A stretch of DNA of 64,000 nt, from NCBI GenBank assembly GCA_004335835.1, contig RWJK01001967.1, forward strand, positions 114,312 to 178,311, written 5' to 3'. The notes beneath the pieces were generated by a model. The model had not been told where the DNA came from and did no database searches. It saw nothing but the letters and a program-made list of their open reading frames with translations. How positions within the stretch are numbered: position 1 is the stretch's first letter; every line of letters begins with the position of its first letter. This DNA comes from Scenedesmus sp. ARA3 (taxonomy: Eukaryota; Chlorophyta; Chlorophyceae; Sphaeropleales; Scenedesmaceae). The position numbers and the translations under genes are program-made. Shown here one piece after another: positions 15,501 to 27,236 of this stretch.

Positions 15501-17524
15501 TGTGCGCGTCAGACAAGGTGCGCTACTGCTGCTGCTGCTACTGTAATGGCATTGCTGCGATTTGACTGCTGGGTTGTTTGCAGTGAGGTCGTTGTTGTGA
15601 CACGGCGGATGCTCAGCAAACAGCGCAGCAAGTTCGCCCTTGAGCAGCTTCAGCAGCAGCCATGCCTGTGCAGGGATAGCAGCGCTTTGCAGCACACCGC
15701 AATGACAGCTCCAGCCTAAACAGCATGCACAGTAGCTGCACGTACATACGTGGTGGGCTAGCTGCTCATGGGGCGGTTGCGACTGTGCTTTTTTGCTGTC
15801 CGTGCAGGCGCTGGACCACATGAAGACCGCCAAGCTGCCGCGCTGCTACTACGACTTCGCGGACCAGCTCAAGACCAACCCGGCAGGTGCGCAGCGCTGT
15901 GCGCAGCCATGTGGGAGGCAGTTGACAGCTTGTATGCAGTGACGGCAGCGTGCACGCAACGCATACCATGCTATGTTTGCAGCAGCAGCAGAAGCAGCAG
16001 CATGGCTACTCTTCGAGCTGACCTGTTGCAACAGCAGCAGCGGGCGAGTGAAAACAGCGATCAGCAAACGCATGGCACTGAGTGGCCACATGCCTTACAT
16101 GACTTTGGCATGGGCGTGTCACCTCTGTGTGTGCTCCTTGCTCCTGCAGGCAGCACGCCCTACACGCCCAGCCTGTCGATGCTGTACGGGCTGAAGGAGT
16201 CCATCGCCATGCTCAAGGCGGAGGGCATGGACAACGTGGTGGCGCGCCACCACAGGCTGGCTGAGGGCACGCGCAAGGCGGTGGAGGGCTGGGGGCTGGA
16301 GCTGCTGTGCGCACACCCCAGGTGGGCTTGAGATGGCTGTCATGCTCTGTGTTGAATTCAGGCGCAAGGCGGTTGAATGTGGGCGCAGGGCAGTCGAGAG
16401 AAGAGAGATGTAGAGCCCTGCAAGCAGCCTAGAGTCATGCTCTGTGTTGAATGTGGGCGCAAGGCGGTAGAGGGCTGGGGGCTGGAGCTGCTATGCGCAC
16501 ACCCCAGGCGGGATGACCGGATGAGCCTTTCCATGAGAGACAGTAAAGTCCTGCAAGCAGAGTATTACTGTCCTGTTTGTCGGGAGTGTCTGGCTTGCTG
16601 GCCTGCGATTGGAGGACTGGGGGCTGGAGCTGCTGTGCGCGCACTGCAGCTGGGCTTGATGTGTCTTTGAGAGAGAGGCTGGCTGCCCTGCAAGCGGACT
16701 GTGACCTTGCTGTGGGTTGGCTGTGATGGGCGGCGGTGCACAGCAGCAGATGGGATGACGGCCGCTGCCGACAGGATGCAAGAGATGCAACAGCAGCAAT
16801 CACGGTTGCTGGACAGCGTACACGATGCGCTCTGAGCTCCGCATCTTTTCCAGCTCTGGTTGGTGCAACTGCCGTCCGTCAACAGCTAAGCATATGCCTG
16901 GCATGCACTTCCAACACTCTCCAGTTGACCCAGTTACAAGCAGCTGTTAACAACTGGCAGTGTGTGCTGCTGTGGTGCTGCTGCAGGTGGCGCAGCGACA
17001 GCCTGACAGTGATCAAGACGCCGCAGGGCATCGACAGCAACAAGATTGTGAAGCACGCGTACAGCCGCTACAACCTGTCCATTGGCATCGGCCTCTCACA
17101 GGTGGGCGGCGCTGCTGGTTGCTGCCGCTGCTGTGGCATTCACTCTGCCAGCATGCTCAAGCAACCTGCAATTTCTCAACCCACTGCAACCACGGCATTA
17201 AGTTACATGCCATGCATTATTTGCCAAAATACTGCATTTACAGTGGTCACTGACATGCAGATGCGGTTTTTTTTTTCTATGTTACAAACATGTTTATTAA
17301 AATGAACTGCTGTGCTACATTCTCACCTGCAGGTCAACGGCAAGGTCTTCCGCATCGGGCACCTGGGCAACATGGACGAGCTGATGATGTGCAGCGCCAT
17401 CAGCGGCGCCGAGATGGCCATGATTGACTCGGGCATGAAGATCAAGCCGGGCAGCGGCATCGGCCCAGCCATCCAGTACTGGCAGGAAACCGCAAAGGTC
17501 ATCCCCACACGCGAGGTGGTCTGA
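12572..17524 (+). CDS. Serine/alanine-glyoxylate aminotransferase (class V PLP enzyme), photorespiratory
   Basis: Transfers an amino group to glyoxylate, giving glycine plus hydroxypyruvate or pyruvate in photorespiration. Exons: 12572-12667, 12786-12834, 13480-13632, 14009-14153, 14827-14933, 15318-15517, 15808-15886, 16150-16321, 16987-17101 and 17333-17524, giving 435 residues in frame. Exon 2 could instead start at 12777, adding AVQ. Diagnostic blocks are PAGRNHLFVPGPVNIHDRV, the TGTGGWEAALTN PLP-phosphate loop, RPWGEGADE, HNETTTGVTSDI and TGSQKALSLPTGLA with the PLP lysine. The leader MLSHVAKARQAQKLAGLLQQ is basic, amphipathic and free of acidic residues, like a mitochondrial presequence. 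The C-terminus TREVV lacks a peroxisomal PTS1, unlike the land-plant enzyme. Mitochondrial location, as reported for Chlamydomonas photorespiration, is therefore inferred. Introns 4 and 8 carry exon-edge copies. Confidence 0.95.
14388..14826 (+). repeat. Four tandem echo copies of the 5' edge of aminotransferase exon 5 (about 110-bp period)
   Basis: Copies of the segment GCCGTGGGGTGAGGGNGCTG through CAGGACATCCTGGCC start at about 14388, 14498, 14608 and 14717, followed by the true exon at 14827. Spacings are 110, 110, 109 and 110 bp. Each unit has about 47 nt of exon sequence plus about 60 nt of intron (ACTGACAC...CATTTGTG..CTGTAC). The base pair before the exon-like part is AG in the copies at 14498 (CGTAG) and 14717 (GCAG) but lost at 14608 (GCAC). 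Two decoys therefore retain an acceptor. Confidence 0.9.
16355..16660 (+). repeat. Echo copies of the 3' edge of aminotransferase exon 8
   Basis: The end of exon 8 (GCGCAAGGCGGTGGAGGGCT, GGGGGCTGGAGCTGCTGTGC, GCACACCCCAG|G) recurs in the intron after it. A short degenerate copy lies at 16361-16395, a near-complete copy at 16452-16508 ending ACCCCAGGCGGG, and a partial one at 16612-16650. In the second copy the donor GT has changed to GC. Confidence 0.85.
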
Positions 17525-19621
17525 GCAGTTGTGGCAAACCTTGCAACCTTGCATGGTGCAGCGGGATGGCAGTGCGGGCATGTTGAGGGGAGCGCCTCCT
17601 GCGATGTGGAGCCTCCCTGTTTGTCCACCTGCACTCCTGCAAAAACGGCAAAGCACTGTCTGGTGCAGCACACCAGCGGGTTGGAGTTCACCTCAAATGT
17701 GGTCACCGCGGTGGCTTCTGTGGTGTGTGTTGTGTGGCTGGTGTGCTGTGCTGCTGAGATGCTGCCTTTTGCAGCATCATGGCGGGGCTGTTACGGTTGA
17801 TGTGCAGGTGCATAGGTGCACAGCAGCTGCATCTGTGTCGCGTATTCAGGGCAGCTGTGCTGTGAGGTCAGAGCGGCAGCAGCAGCTGTGTGCAGAAGCT
17901 GTGTTGTCGTCCCTTTGCACAGTTCGTTTGTGCTTGCCAGCATTGCTGCTGCTCAGGGGTTGCTGCATGTTTGCTGGTTGGGTGCTGCCCACTTGTATGC
18001 AGAGCTCAATTGTTAAACGCTTTACGCAGGTCAGGGCTGCAGCAGCAGCAAAAAGCAGCTCTGACGCAGTCACAGTGCATGCATGGGTGCAACGCGCTTG
18101 GCGCATTGCCAGGTGTGCTGTGCATCAGCTGTGCCAGGACTGTACTGCCGTATGCAGCAGGGTGCGGCTGCTTGGCATTGTGGTGGCAGCAACAGCAGAC
18201 AGGGGTGCTGAGGACAGCGTAGCATGCACCAGGGTGGAGTTACAGCAGTGAAGTTGTGTGCGATGCTCGCGCCTTATGTTGCAGCTTTCACCTTTGCTCT
18301 GTCATTGCATCTGCCATGGCATCTGCAATCAAGTCCTGCAGCAGTTGTGCGGCTGCATGCCTGATTTGGCCGCTTGTCGTTGCATGCGACAACGTTGACT
18401 TGCCCCAGCATGCAATGACAATCAGCCACCGCTGTCATTGGCGTGTACTGTTGACCGCATGGCTGCCTGTTATGTATTCGGTGTACCTTGTGTGTACTCT
18501 CTTGCTGATCACAATGGATGAGCTTTTGCGAGCTCCTTATACAAGAGCTTGACATGAGTGCTGACTGGGCAGCTGAGGGGTGTATTGGTGGGTTTGGGGT
18601 ATCAAGTAGACAGCATACGAGTGTCCGCATGGGCGACTTGCCCTTCCAGAAGTCCATGAATTGCTTGGGCAGTGTACAGTAATGAGCCTTCAAAACTGGC
18701 CATGGATTACAAACTGGTATGGTGTTGTTGCATAACATCATCAGCACTGCCTCGTGTAATACAACTGTTTGTGATCTATGTGCTACAGCCATATATGGCC
18801 ATGGTGGCACGCACGTCGAGCTGCATTGCACTCACGAGCTAGTATAGTGTTGCCCAAACACACATTATTACAGCATGGAAACGAATCTTACAGTGAAGGT
18901 CCCGCTACCACGAGACCTTGCCAACTATTCAACCCGCCAAAGGCCCTTCCCCAGCAAGGCGCGTGGACCACATATATAAACAATCCACATTTCTACTATA
19001 TGCAACACAACTCTACTCTATGCAACTCATACAAACGCACTTTATGCATCTTCCAAGCAGCATGACACCTGATAAGAAACATACTGTACACATGACGTAG
19101 CCTGCCTCCGCCTAGTACACCTCATCGGATGGCATCCAGTACGGTGCTGCCAGTACGCGTGGCACGCGCACATTGGCGCATCCATGCACAAGACTTACAG
19201 GATAATGGCGGGACTCCTGGCACCTAGCTGGCCAGCTCATGCATATGGCAAATGACCGGGGCATGGCATCAAGCCATTTTGAACATGACCACCATTCCAG
19301 GCGTATCAAGCATAGCACGCAGGCCATGCAAGCCTGTTTTTGCTAGCAATACTGCTACACACATCCTCTGGTATCCTCAACTATGCATTGGCTGGCTGGA
19401 CAGATGCCTACGCATATGCCCTGTATCAGAACATACAGCCAAGCCTCAGGCTAGTAGCTAGAGCTACTCAAAATCATATCATGCATGGCCCGTAGGCGCC
19501 TCAAAGCATATTGTGACTGCTGCTGTCGCAAGAATCATGCAGTTTTGCGCACCGAAGACGGCTGAACAGGTCAGACACGCCGTTTTATTCTCCATTGACT
19601 GAGGACGTTGCACTGGCAACA
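17525..19621. other. Gene-poor stretch of about 2.1 kb
   Basis: It includes the aminotransferase 3' UTR and intergenic DNA. I see no recognisable protein, no exon-like frame with matching splice sites, and no repeat array. Confidence 0.5.
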
Positions 19622-20042
19622 CTACGTAGCGGCTGACTTGCTTCCACCTGCAGGTGCACTGCGGCGTGGCAGGTGCATCTTGGCGTGGTGCATGGTCAGG
19701 TTCGTATGCTGCACACCCCTCCACATCTTGCAGGCAAACTCGCTGATTGTGGCACCCAGCGCCGGCCAGTCAATCAGCCTCAGCAGCTGCCACAACACAT
19801 TGCACACATACACCAGGTTCACTGCCAGCAGGATGCCACCCATAGCCAGCCCGTACGTTGCACCAGGCAGGACAGGACCATTCAGCAGGAACGAGTGCCC
19901 AACAAGAGTGGTGAACAGCAGGCACTGTGTGTTCTGCACCATCGCCCTGCTTGTCTGCTTGTGTAGGTACGGCCTGCACCACAACCGCAGCTGTGCGATC
20001 AGCATCAGCGCAGCCATCATCAGGATGGTTTGGAAGAATGCA
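19622..20042 (-). pseudogene. Orphan terminal exon of a beta-helix/multi-pass membrane protein (paralogue of 20341-24222)
   Basis: A single minus-strand exon, starting after TTTTCTCAG and ending at TAA/TGA near 19622. It encodes about 139 residues closely matching the C-terminus of the plus-strand gene next door: LRLWCRPYLHKQ, LLFTTLVGHSFL, YGLAMGGILLAVNLVYV and LWQLLRLIDWPAL. The tail (HLPRRSAPAGGSKSAAT) is different. No upstream exons of the same kind are found on the minus strand before the plus-strand gene begins, so this is a truncated inverted copy or the surviving end of a broken gene. The exon itself has no stop or frameshift, so it may have been truncated recently or be used as an alternative end. 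Confidence 0.65.
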
Positions 20043-20340
20043 CTGAGAAAACAGGCGCAATCTCAGCAGGTGTGCTCCTGAAGAAAGTTGATAGCTCCAT
20101 AGGCAATCCATCGATGCAAGACAACCCCGCCATTTTCAAGCTGCCGTCACCGCCAGGTGCTGCAGAGCCGTTCTGGTTAAGCATTCAGAATAGCACAGCA
20201 ACCCTGGTACCATGCATGGTGTACTAGGCAACAATGTTGATAGTTTTACCGTGGACACTTCACTGCCAGTGCATACTTGCATCTTGAACCACAACACAGT
20301 TTGTGTTCACAAATATATTTTGGCTGCAATTGCCGTGCAG

Positions 20341-23300
20341 GTGTTGATCACCAACAGCACTTTCGTGGGCAGCCAGGCTGACTCTGGTGCAGCGTTTGAC
20401 GTCATGGATGGCAGCAGCATTGACGTCTATGCCAGCAACTTCGTCAGCAACAATGCATCTGTAGGCGGTGTGTTGCTGGCAGAACAGACGAGCCGGGTAG
20501 TTCTGGACACGTGCATGCTGGATGGCAACACAGCTGTCACGGATGGGGGTGTGCTGCAGGCCCTGGAAAGAACACAGGTGGGCATGCAGCTTTTGATCAG
20601 TAACTGGTGTCGTGGATGCACATCAGTTACATTGTGCTTGCACCTGCAATGCAGGTTGCTCTTACCAAGCACACGTAAACCTAGATGTGCTTCCTTCAAG
20701 TCTCATTTGTTGCACAGTTCTTGCGGACTGGCTGCTACCATTGCATTTTTGCTTGGGCGTTTGACGCAGTGCATGTACATGACACATGTGTCTAGCAAAC
20801 TGGGCAAGGCTGCTTCGGCGGTCATAGTTTGCATAGCACCGCATGTGTGCATGCGCAAACTGGCGCAGTGCCGCTCTTGCACCGCTGTGGCCAGCTCATT
20901 CCGACTCAACATCTGATCTGATGCGTGTTCTGCTGCTGATGAAAATGGCCGTTCATCAACACCAGGTGCTGTTGCGCAACTGCACGCTGAGCAACAGCAG
21001 CTCAACCAGGGGAGGAGCTGTGGCGGCATGGGGCAATGCATCTGTGTCTATCCATGACAGCCGCAATAGGTCTAACGCCGCAAAAGAAAGGGGCGGCGGC
21101 CTATTTTTTGAGGAGAACAGCAGGGGCAACTTGATGCGTCTGCTGCTCGCCAACAACAGCGCTGGACTCGCAGGAGGTGGCTTGTCGATTATGGGTTCGG
21201 CAAAGGTATGTGCAAGGCATGCATGCTGTACCTTCTGTTCGTTGGTGTGCTCTGGGTACTGCTGACATTGCAGCAAATCTTGACACATGCGTTCAGCCGC
21301 CAGCTCAAACATTGAACAGTTTAGAAGCTCACGCCAAGGCAGCTCATGCAAGTCACCTGCTGCTGATGTTTAGCTGTACCACCTTCACTGCATCATGCAA
21401 GCAATCATACAACATATATATATAGCTGTTGGCTTGCATCTTTAACACAGAAAATAGTCATTGGTAAGTGCTCTGCAGTGGTCATTGCTTCATGCAAGCT
21501 TGAGCAAGCGCGTTGTGCTCATTGTAAGTGGTAATGGTACTATTGGACATTGAGTCAGTTATCGTTTCTTGCACTGTGCAGGTCGATGCAGCATATGTTT
21601 TGTTTGAAGCCAACAGCGCACAATATGGTGGGGGCTGTTTCACCTTTGGTGTGGCGGCGCTGAGCCTCAGCGGGTGCACTTTGCGACTGAACAAAGCCAC
21701 ACAGAGTGAGGGTGGAGCATCAATCGAGGGCGAGTCTGTCGTGCACTTGAACCCTAACAATACCGCCATAACAGGCAATGTTGCAGCAAAGGGCGGCGGT
21801 GGAGTGTTTGCTCTCAGCCGTGGATTTGACGCGCATGATTTGCTGGCTGTCACAACCAATAACACTGCACACTTTGATGCTGACGTCTCCGTTAGCACCA
21901 CCAGCATTGTGTTGCTGGGTGATGCTGCCCGGCACGACTACGTTAGTAGGCCAGGTGCAGGCGAGGGTGTCTTGCCTGTGAGGTTGAATGTGGCGGGGTA
22001 TTATGGTGTGCCATGCGAAAGCATGTTGGTAGCTGCCACCCTTGATTATATGTACTCTTTAGGAACCAGCTTATCAGACAAGCATGGCATGGTTGACATG
22101 CTGCTGCGTGTACAGCAGCCGCCAGGGCAGTATAACATCACATTCACGGTTCTTGACAGCCCAAATGTTCCACCGGCAGTACTCAGCCTGCAGGTGCGTC
22201 CGTGCGTCAGGGGTGAGGTAGCACCTACCCCAGACACCTGCCAAGTGGGCCTGCCAGGCTCCTACAGTATTGACCCCAGCCAGCAGGCCTGCCAGCCCTG
22301 CCCGCCAGCAGAGTGCCCTGGTGGTGCAGCCATTCTGCCGCTGCCCGGCTGGTGGCACAGCGCAGCAGACTCGGTACAGATGCACAGGTGGGGCGCGGCA
22401 AGGGTTGTCATGTGCTACTACTGGCTACAGTGCCGCCAGCACCACGATGCATGTGCCTGCTGCCAGCATGCAGCAACACAAGATTCTTTGCTGCAAGGCA
22501 TGCATGCAATTCTCTTTGCAGGAGCACCTCTCCTGTCACTGTCCAAACGTAGGATCCAGCTCTCGTCAGCTCATTGCAGCAGTTTGGCAGAGTTCGAAGA
22601 CGGCATGTTTGGCTTGATGTGGCTTGCGCATTGCAGCAGTGTTTTCATGGGGCTAAAGTACGCAATGCTGCTGCTGCCATCGCTGCCATGCAGGTGTCCC
22701 AATGCAGAGTCATGCCAGGGCGACAGAGCAGCACTGCATGCATGCACTGACAACACCGTGTGCAGGAGCAGCAGCAGCAGCTTCCAGGACTTGCAGTGTG
22801 CTGCGATGTATACTGGTAATGTGTGCGGCAGGTGTGCTGCTGGTTTTGAATCCACCAAGCCGTTCAACTGCAGAGTGTGCATGAAGCCTGCTGTTATCAT
22901 TGCGTTGTATGCTGTTTCAGCAGTCATGCTGCTGGGATGCATCAAGCTGCTGTTGCACTTTACACTCGTTAACACATTGGCTGCACAGCAGGGGGGACAG
23001 CAGCCGCCAGCAGAGCTGATCCGCTGCTTGGTGCTGTATGGGCAACGCATGCTGATTTGTGGCTTCGCTCAGCGTCGATTGGCCGGCGTCCATTGCATAC
23101 CCGCTGCGTGCTCTGGCTTGGGTGTGGTCCAGCTCCTCTCCAGAGACGCTCATTGCAGCCTGCATTCTGCCAGCTAGCAGCAGTGTACCCCTAGCTGCAC
23201 AGCGGGTGTTGTTCTACCTCAGCATGCCAGTTGCCATGCTGCTAGTGCTGCTGCTTGTAGAGACACTGCTGCAGACAAAGTGTTGCCTGCACAGCAGGAG

Positions 23301-24222
23301 GCCTGGCACTGCCCGCAAGCTGCTGCCTCGCCTAAGCAGCAGCACCATGGTTGTGTTGTTCTTCTTCCTGCCGTCTATGCTGCGCACTTTGTTTGGGATT
23401 TTTGCATGTGTGCCGTTGGATCAGCCTGCAGCACTGCCATATGAAGCTAATGCAGTTGGCTCGCTTTGGGTGTATGATACAAACAGTGTCTGCTTTGGGA
23501 CACGTTGGCACAGGATGTTGGCGTTTGGGCTGGGCGTGCCTCTGGTTGCCCTGCTGTGTGTAGGCTTGCCAGCAGTGATAGTGTTTGTCACGGTGTTGAA
23601 CAAGGCACACCTAGATGATGCGGAATTCAGACGCGGCTGGGGTTTTCTCACGCACACGTATCGTCCAAGGTTCTGCTGGTGGGAGGCAGCGGTGGTGACC
23701 GAGACGGCTGTGTTGGTCGCCATCAGCGTGTTTGGTGTAAATGTGGGTTCATTTTATGAAGGCTTGCTGATGCTGGCTGCGCTCATGCTAATATCACACC
23801 TGCAGTTGAGATTTAAGCCGTACCTGCATAAGCAGTCAGGCAAGGCAATGGTGAGCAGCACACACTGCTTGCTCCTGACTACCCTTGTTGGCCAATCATT
23901 CCTGCCATATGGCCCTGTCAAGCCGGCCACGGCATATGGGCTGGCTATGGGTGGCATCCTGCTGGCAGTGAACCTTGTGTATGTGTGCAGTGTGCTGTGG
24001 CAGCTGCTGAGGCTGGTTGACTGGCCAGTGCTGTGTGCTGCACTTGGCAGAATTGGTGCTGCTGTGCAGAAAAGCATGCTCCATATGCGCCTGATGCTGC
24101 GGCGGCGGGGGTTCATGCTGCACAAGCATCCCCACAAGGGCCTTGGTTCTGGCTCAACGGCTGCTAGCTCATCAGTTGCAAGAGCCAGCCCAGTGGGCAA
24201 GCATCAGAGCAGCCCTGTGTGA
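20341..24222 (+). pseudogene. POMP-like beta-helix / Cys-rich / multi-pass membrane protein with a one-base frameshift; 5' end unresolved
   Basis: Exons 20341-20577, 20966-21205, 21582-22387 and 22694-24222 join in phase. The N-terminal part has short repeats of the parallel beta-helix (polymorphic outer-membrane-protein) kind: NSTFVGSQADSGAAF, NNASVGGVLL, GNTAVTDGGVLQ, GGGLFFEEN and LANNSAGLAGGGLSI. Next come Cys-rich segments (CQPCPPAECPGG..LPGWW; CGRCAAGF..C..C), then about six hydrophobic helices ending in the FKPYLHKQ...LVYVCSVLWQLL block. Near 23056-23058 (GATTTGTGG) the frame breaks: CLVLYGQRMLI runs into a short wrong frame, while VASLSVDWPASIAYPL continues one base out, and the last exon length confirms one surplus base. 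This could be a TTT homopolymer assembly error or a real lesion. Large surface proteins of this architecture are common in chlorophytes. The first exon and signal peptide were not identified. Confidence 0.7.
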
Positions 24223-24568
24223 AGGCGTTCTGCTGGTTGTTGAGTGTGTCGCAGACGGGTTCAAAAGTTTCTGCAGCAGCATTTGAACTTATTTGTGGGT
24301 GTGGTGGAGTTGTACGAGGCTCCGTGCCTGTTATTGCCAGTAGAGGCTCTTAACGCTGCCAGGGTTTTCAAACTGCTGTGCCCAGGAAATGTTTTGCTGA
24401 GCACCACTTGTTGATTTGAACACAACAGCGCGACGCGTTTCTGTACATCAACGTCACAGTTTAAGCTCGCAGCATGTCAGGACACTAGGGTACCAGTGGG
24501 TTGCATTGCTGCTGCACATGTGCTGTTGCTGTCTGCGGTGATGTGCACCGTTCTGTGATCAACTCAGG

Positions 24569-25129
24569 ATGCAACGAAACAGTATATTATCACATAAAAG
24601 TAACAGTACAACTCGGGCTTGGAGCTGGGCGCTTGACAGTCCGCAGTCACGCTTGCGGCATGCATCTCCGCTTGCGGCACGCGCAGCCCGGCAGCTTAGG
24701 CGCGGAGGCAGCAGTGGGTTTATTAATAAATCGGTATCGGACTATGTTTCGGAGCGTCAAACTCAAGGACGCCTCGGCAACCACGGGCACCGACAACAAC
24801 AGCAGCAGCAGGTACCGCTGCAACAGCAGCACAGCAGCAGCCCTGTAGTGCATAGAACGCAGCGACCCCGCAACGCAGCTGGGAACTTGCTTCCCGATCA
24901 GCTGCTGTTCAACAGCATCAAGGCCTGCAGCTCGCTGTTTGACTGCCAGCAGCTGCTGTCAGCCAACAAGCAGCAGCTGGATGCCATGCTGCTGAGCACG
25001 CTCGTTACTCAGACAGTGTACGTAGCTGTGGGCCAACCAGAGCAGCAGCAGCAGCAGCATGACCCGCTGGAGCCATCAACAGCAACTGCAGCGGCGAGCT
25101 ACGCCGCACCACACAGCACCAACACCTTA

Positions 25130-25225
<96 letters not shown>

Positions 25226-27195
25226 GCCACAGGCAGTGCCAGGGCTGCGGCCCAAGCACTATCTCGCCACCTGAGGCAGCTCTCTGAGCTGGCCTTGGAT
25301 CTGGCCGGCAGCTTCAGGCCGCAACAGTTCAGCAATGTGCTGTGGGGCCTGGCCAAGTGTGGCTTCAAGGCACCTGCTGCTTGGCTAGGGCCCTACCTTG
25401 AGCAGGTGAGTTGGAGTTGCGATGGCTATGTTTGCTCGCTGTATTCAAAGTATTATGTGTTGTACGCAATCAAGCAGTTCTTGTGTGGTATTCTCCAAAA
25501 CTGTGGGGCCTGGCCAAGTGCGTCTTCAGGACCTCGCTCAGATGCAGCTGAGTGTGTTTTGCCTGCTTCTCGCCTGCTGCACGGAGGTTGATCTGTCTTT
25601 AGTTCTTTGCTGCTTGTCCTTGTCTGCCAGCCTTTCATCTAATGCGTTCCGTCTCACACCCTGCCAAGTTGCTGCTTTACAGCTCTGCCATCCACACTTG
25701 TTTTCTGCTTGTCGCTGTCTGTCTTTTGCCTTGTTATGCAGGCTGGGCTGCAGCTGCACACTTCCAGCCACGCAACCTGGCCCAGCTGGCCTGCATTGCC
25801 GCCCACTATGCCGCTCGTCCTGTTGTCTCAAGCTTCAACCTTCATATTGCGCCCTGCCCCTGCATCTTTTCGCCTGGCTTCACTTGCAGGCTGAGCTGCA
25901 GCTGCATCACTTCCAGCCACGCAACCTGGCCCAGCTGGCCTGGGCCCTTGCAGCCATGAAAGCACAACCCCCAAGGAGCTTCCTAGCGAACTTCCTAGCC
26001 GAGTGCAGCGACAAGCTGTCACTTTTCAAACCCATTGACCTCGCTCACACACTCTGGGCACTCGCCACTCTGGCAGTGACACCCCCAGCAGATTGGCTGT
26101 CATCAGCACTCGCTGCCTGCTCAGCGCAGTGGCAGCAGTTTAAACCTCAGGAGCTGTCGATCACAGTGTGGGGTTTAGCACGGCTCGGCGCGGGGTTTAG
26201 GACGCAGCTGTACCCTGCGCACCCGCACTATGGTTTAACAGCGGAGCTGGGGGAGGACGGTTTAGCAGGGCTTATGGCTGCGGCTGCCTGGCAGGTTCCT
26301 GCAATGAGCCCTCAGCAGGCATCCACTCTGGTGTTGGGACTGGCAGTTGGGGGAGCGGTGCTACCTCCACAGCAGCTGCAGGTGCGCGCTGTGTGCAGGA
26401 TATTATATAATGGCAGCTGGCAAAGTGCTTGATAGCCGCGGTAGGGACATATAGGGGCAATGCTGCCGCTGCAGCAGCTGCAGGTGCGTAATGTGTGTGA
26501 GTGTGATGTTAGAAGTAGGCACAGTGCCGTGTACCCCTTGTTGGGAGGTAGACATACCTGCAGTGAGGGTGCAATGTGGTGTAGGGCCTGGCAGTTGGAG
26601 GGGCGGTGCTGCCGCTGCAGCAGCTGCAGGTGCGTGTCGTGCTTCACTGTGATCATGACGGTTGACAGAGTATGTGGTGGTTTGGCAAGCTAGACGGACC
26701 CACAAGAACGCTGCAGTGCTTGCAAGTTGTTGTGCTTTTGCCCTGCCTGTCACGCTGCTGTGTGTTGTTAACGGCCTGCATGGTCTGTCTGTCCACTGCC
26801 TGTAACACTGCTGTTGTTTCCTGTGCAGGCGCTGGCTGGCCAGGTCCTGCTGGTGCTGCGCAACTCAGCAGCCAGCTGCTGCAGCCAGGCCCTCACCACA
26901 GTCACCTGGGCCCTCACCAAGCTGCAGTGGACACCCAGCCAAGCCCAAGGAGCCCTGCTGCTGTCCCTGCTGCAGCAGCACCAGCAGCAGCACAGCTTGA
27001 GCCTGCGGCAAGCCTCGCTGCTGCTGTGGTGCTTGGGCAAGCTCAGGCTGCGCCTCCCGGCAGATGTGATGAGTCAGCTCATGGCGCAGCTGCAGGCCAG
27101 CATGCACGCGGCAGAGCCTGCAGATGTTGTGCAGGTCTTAGTGGGGGTTAGAACCCTTGGCTGGCGGCCTAGCGAGCACTGGTGGCGGCGGTTTT

Positions 27196-27236
<41 letters not shown>

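Noticed and set aside
20030..20227. Possible first exon of the beta-helix gene (LSIQNSTATLVP)
   Set aside because: No donor matching the phase of the exon at 20341 and no signal peptide; left unassigned.
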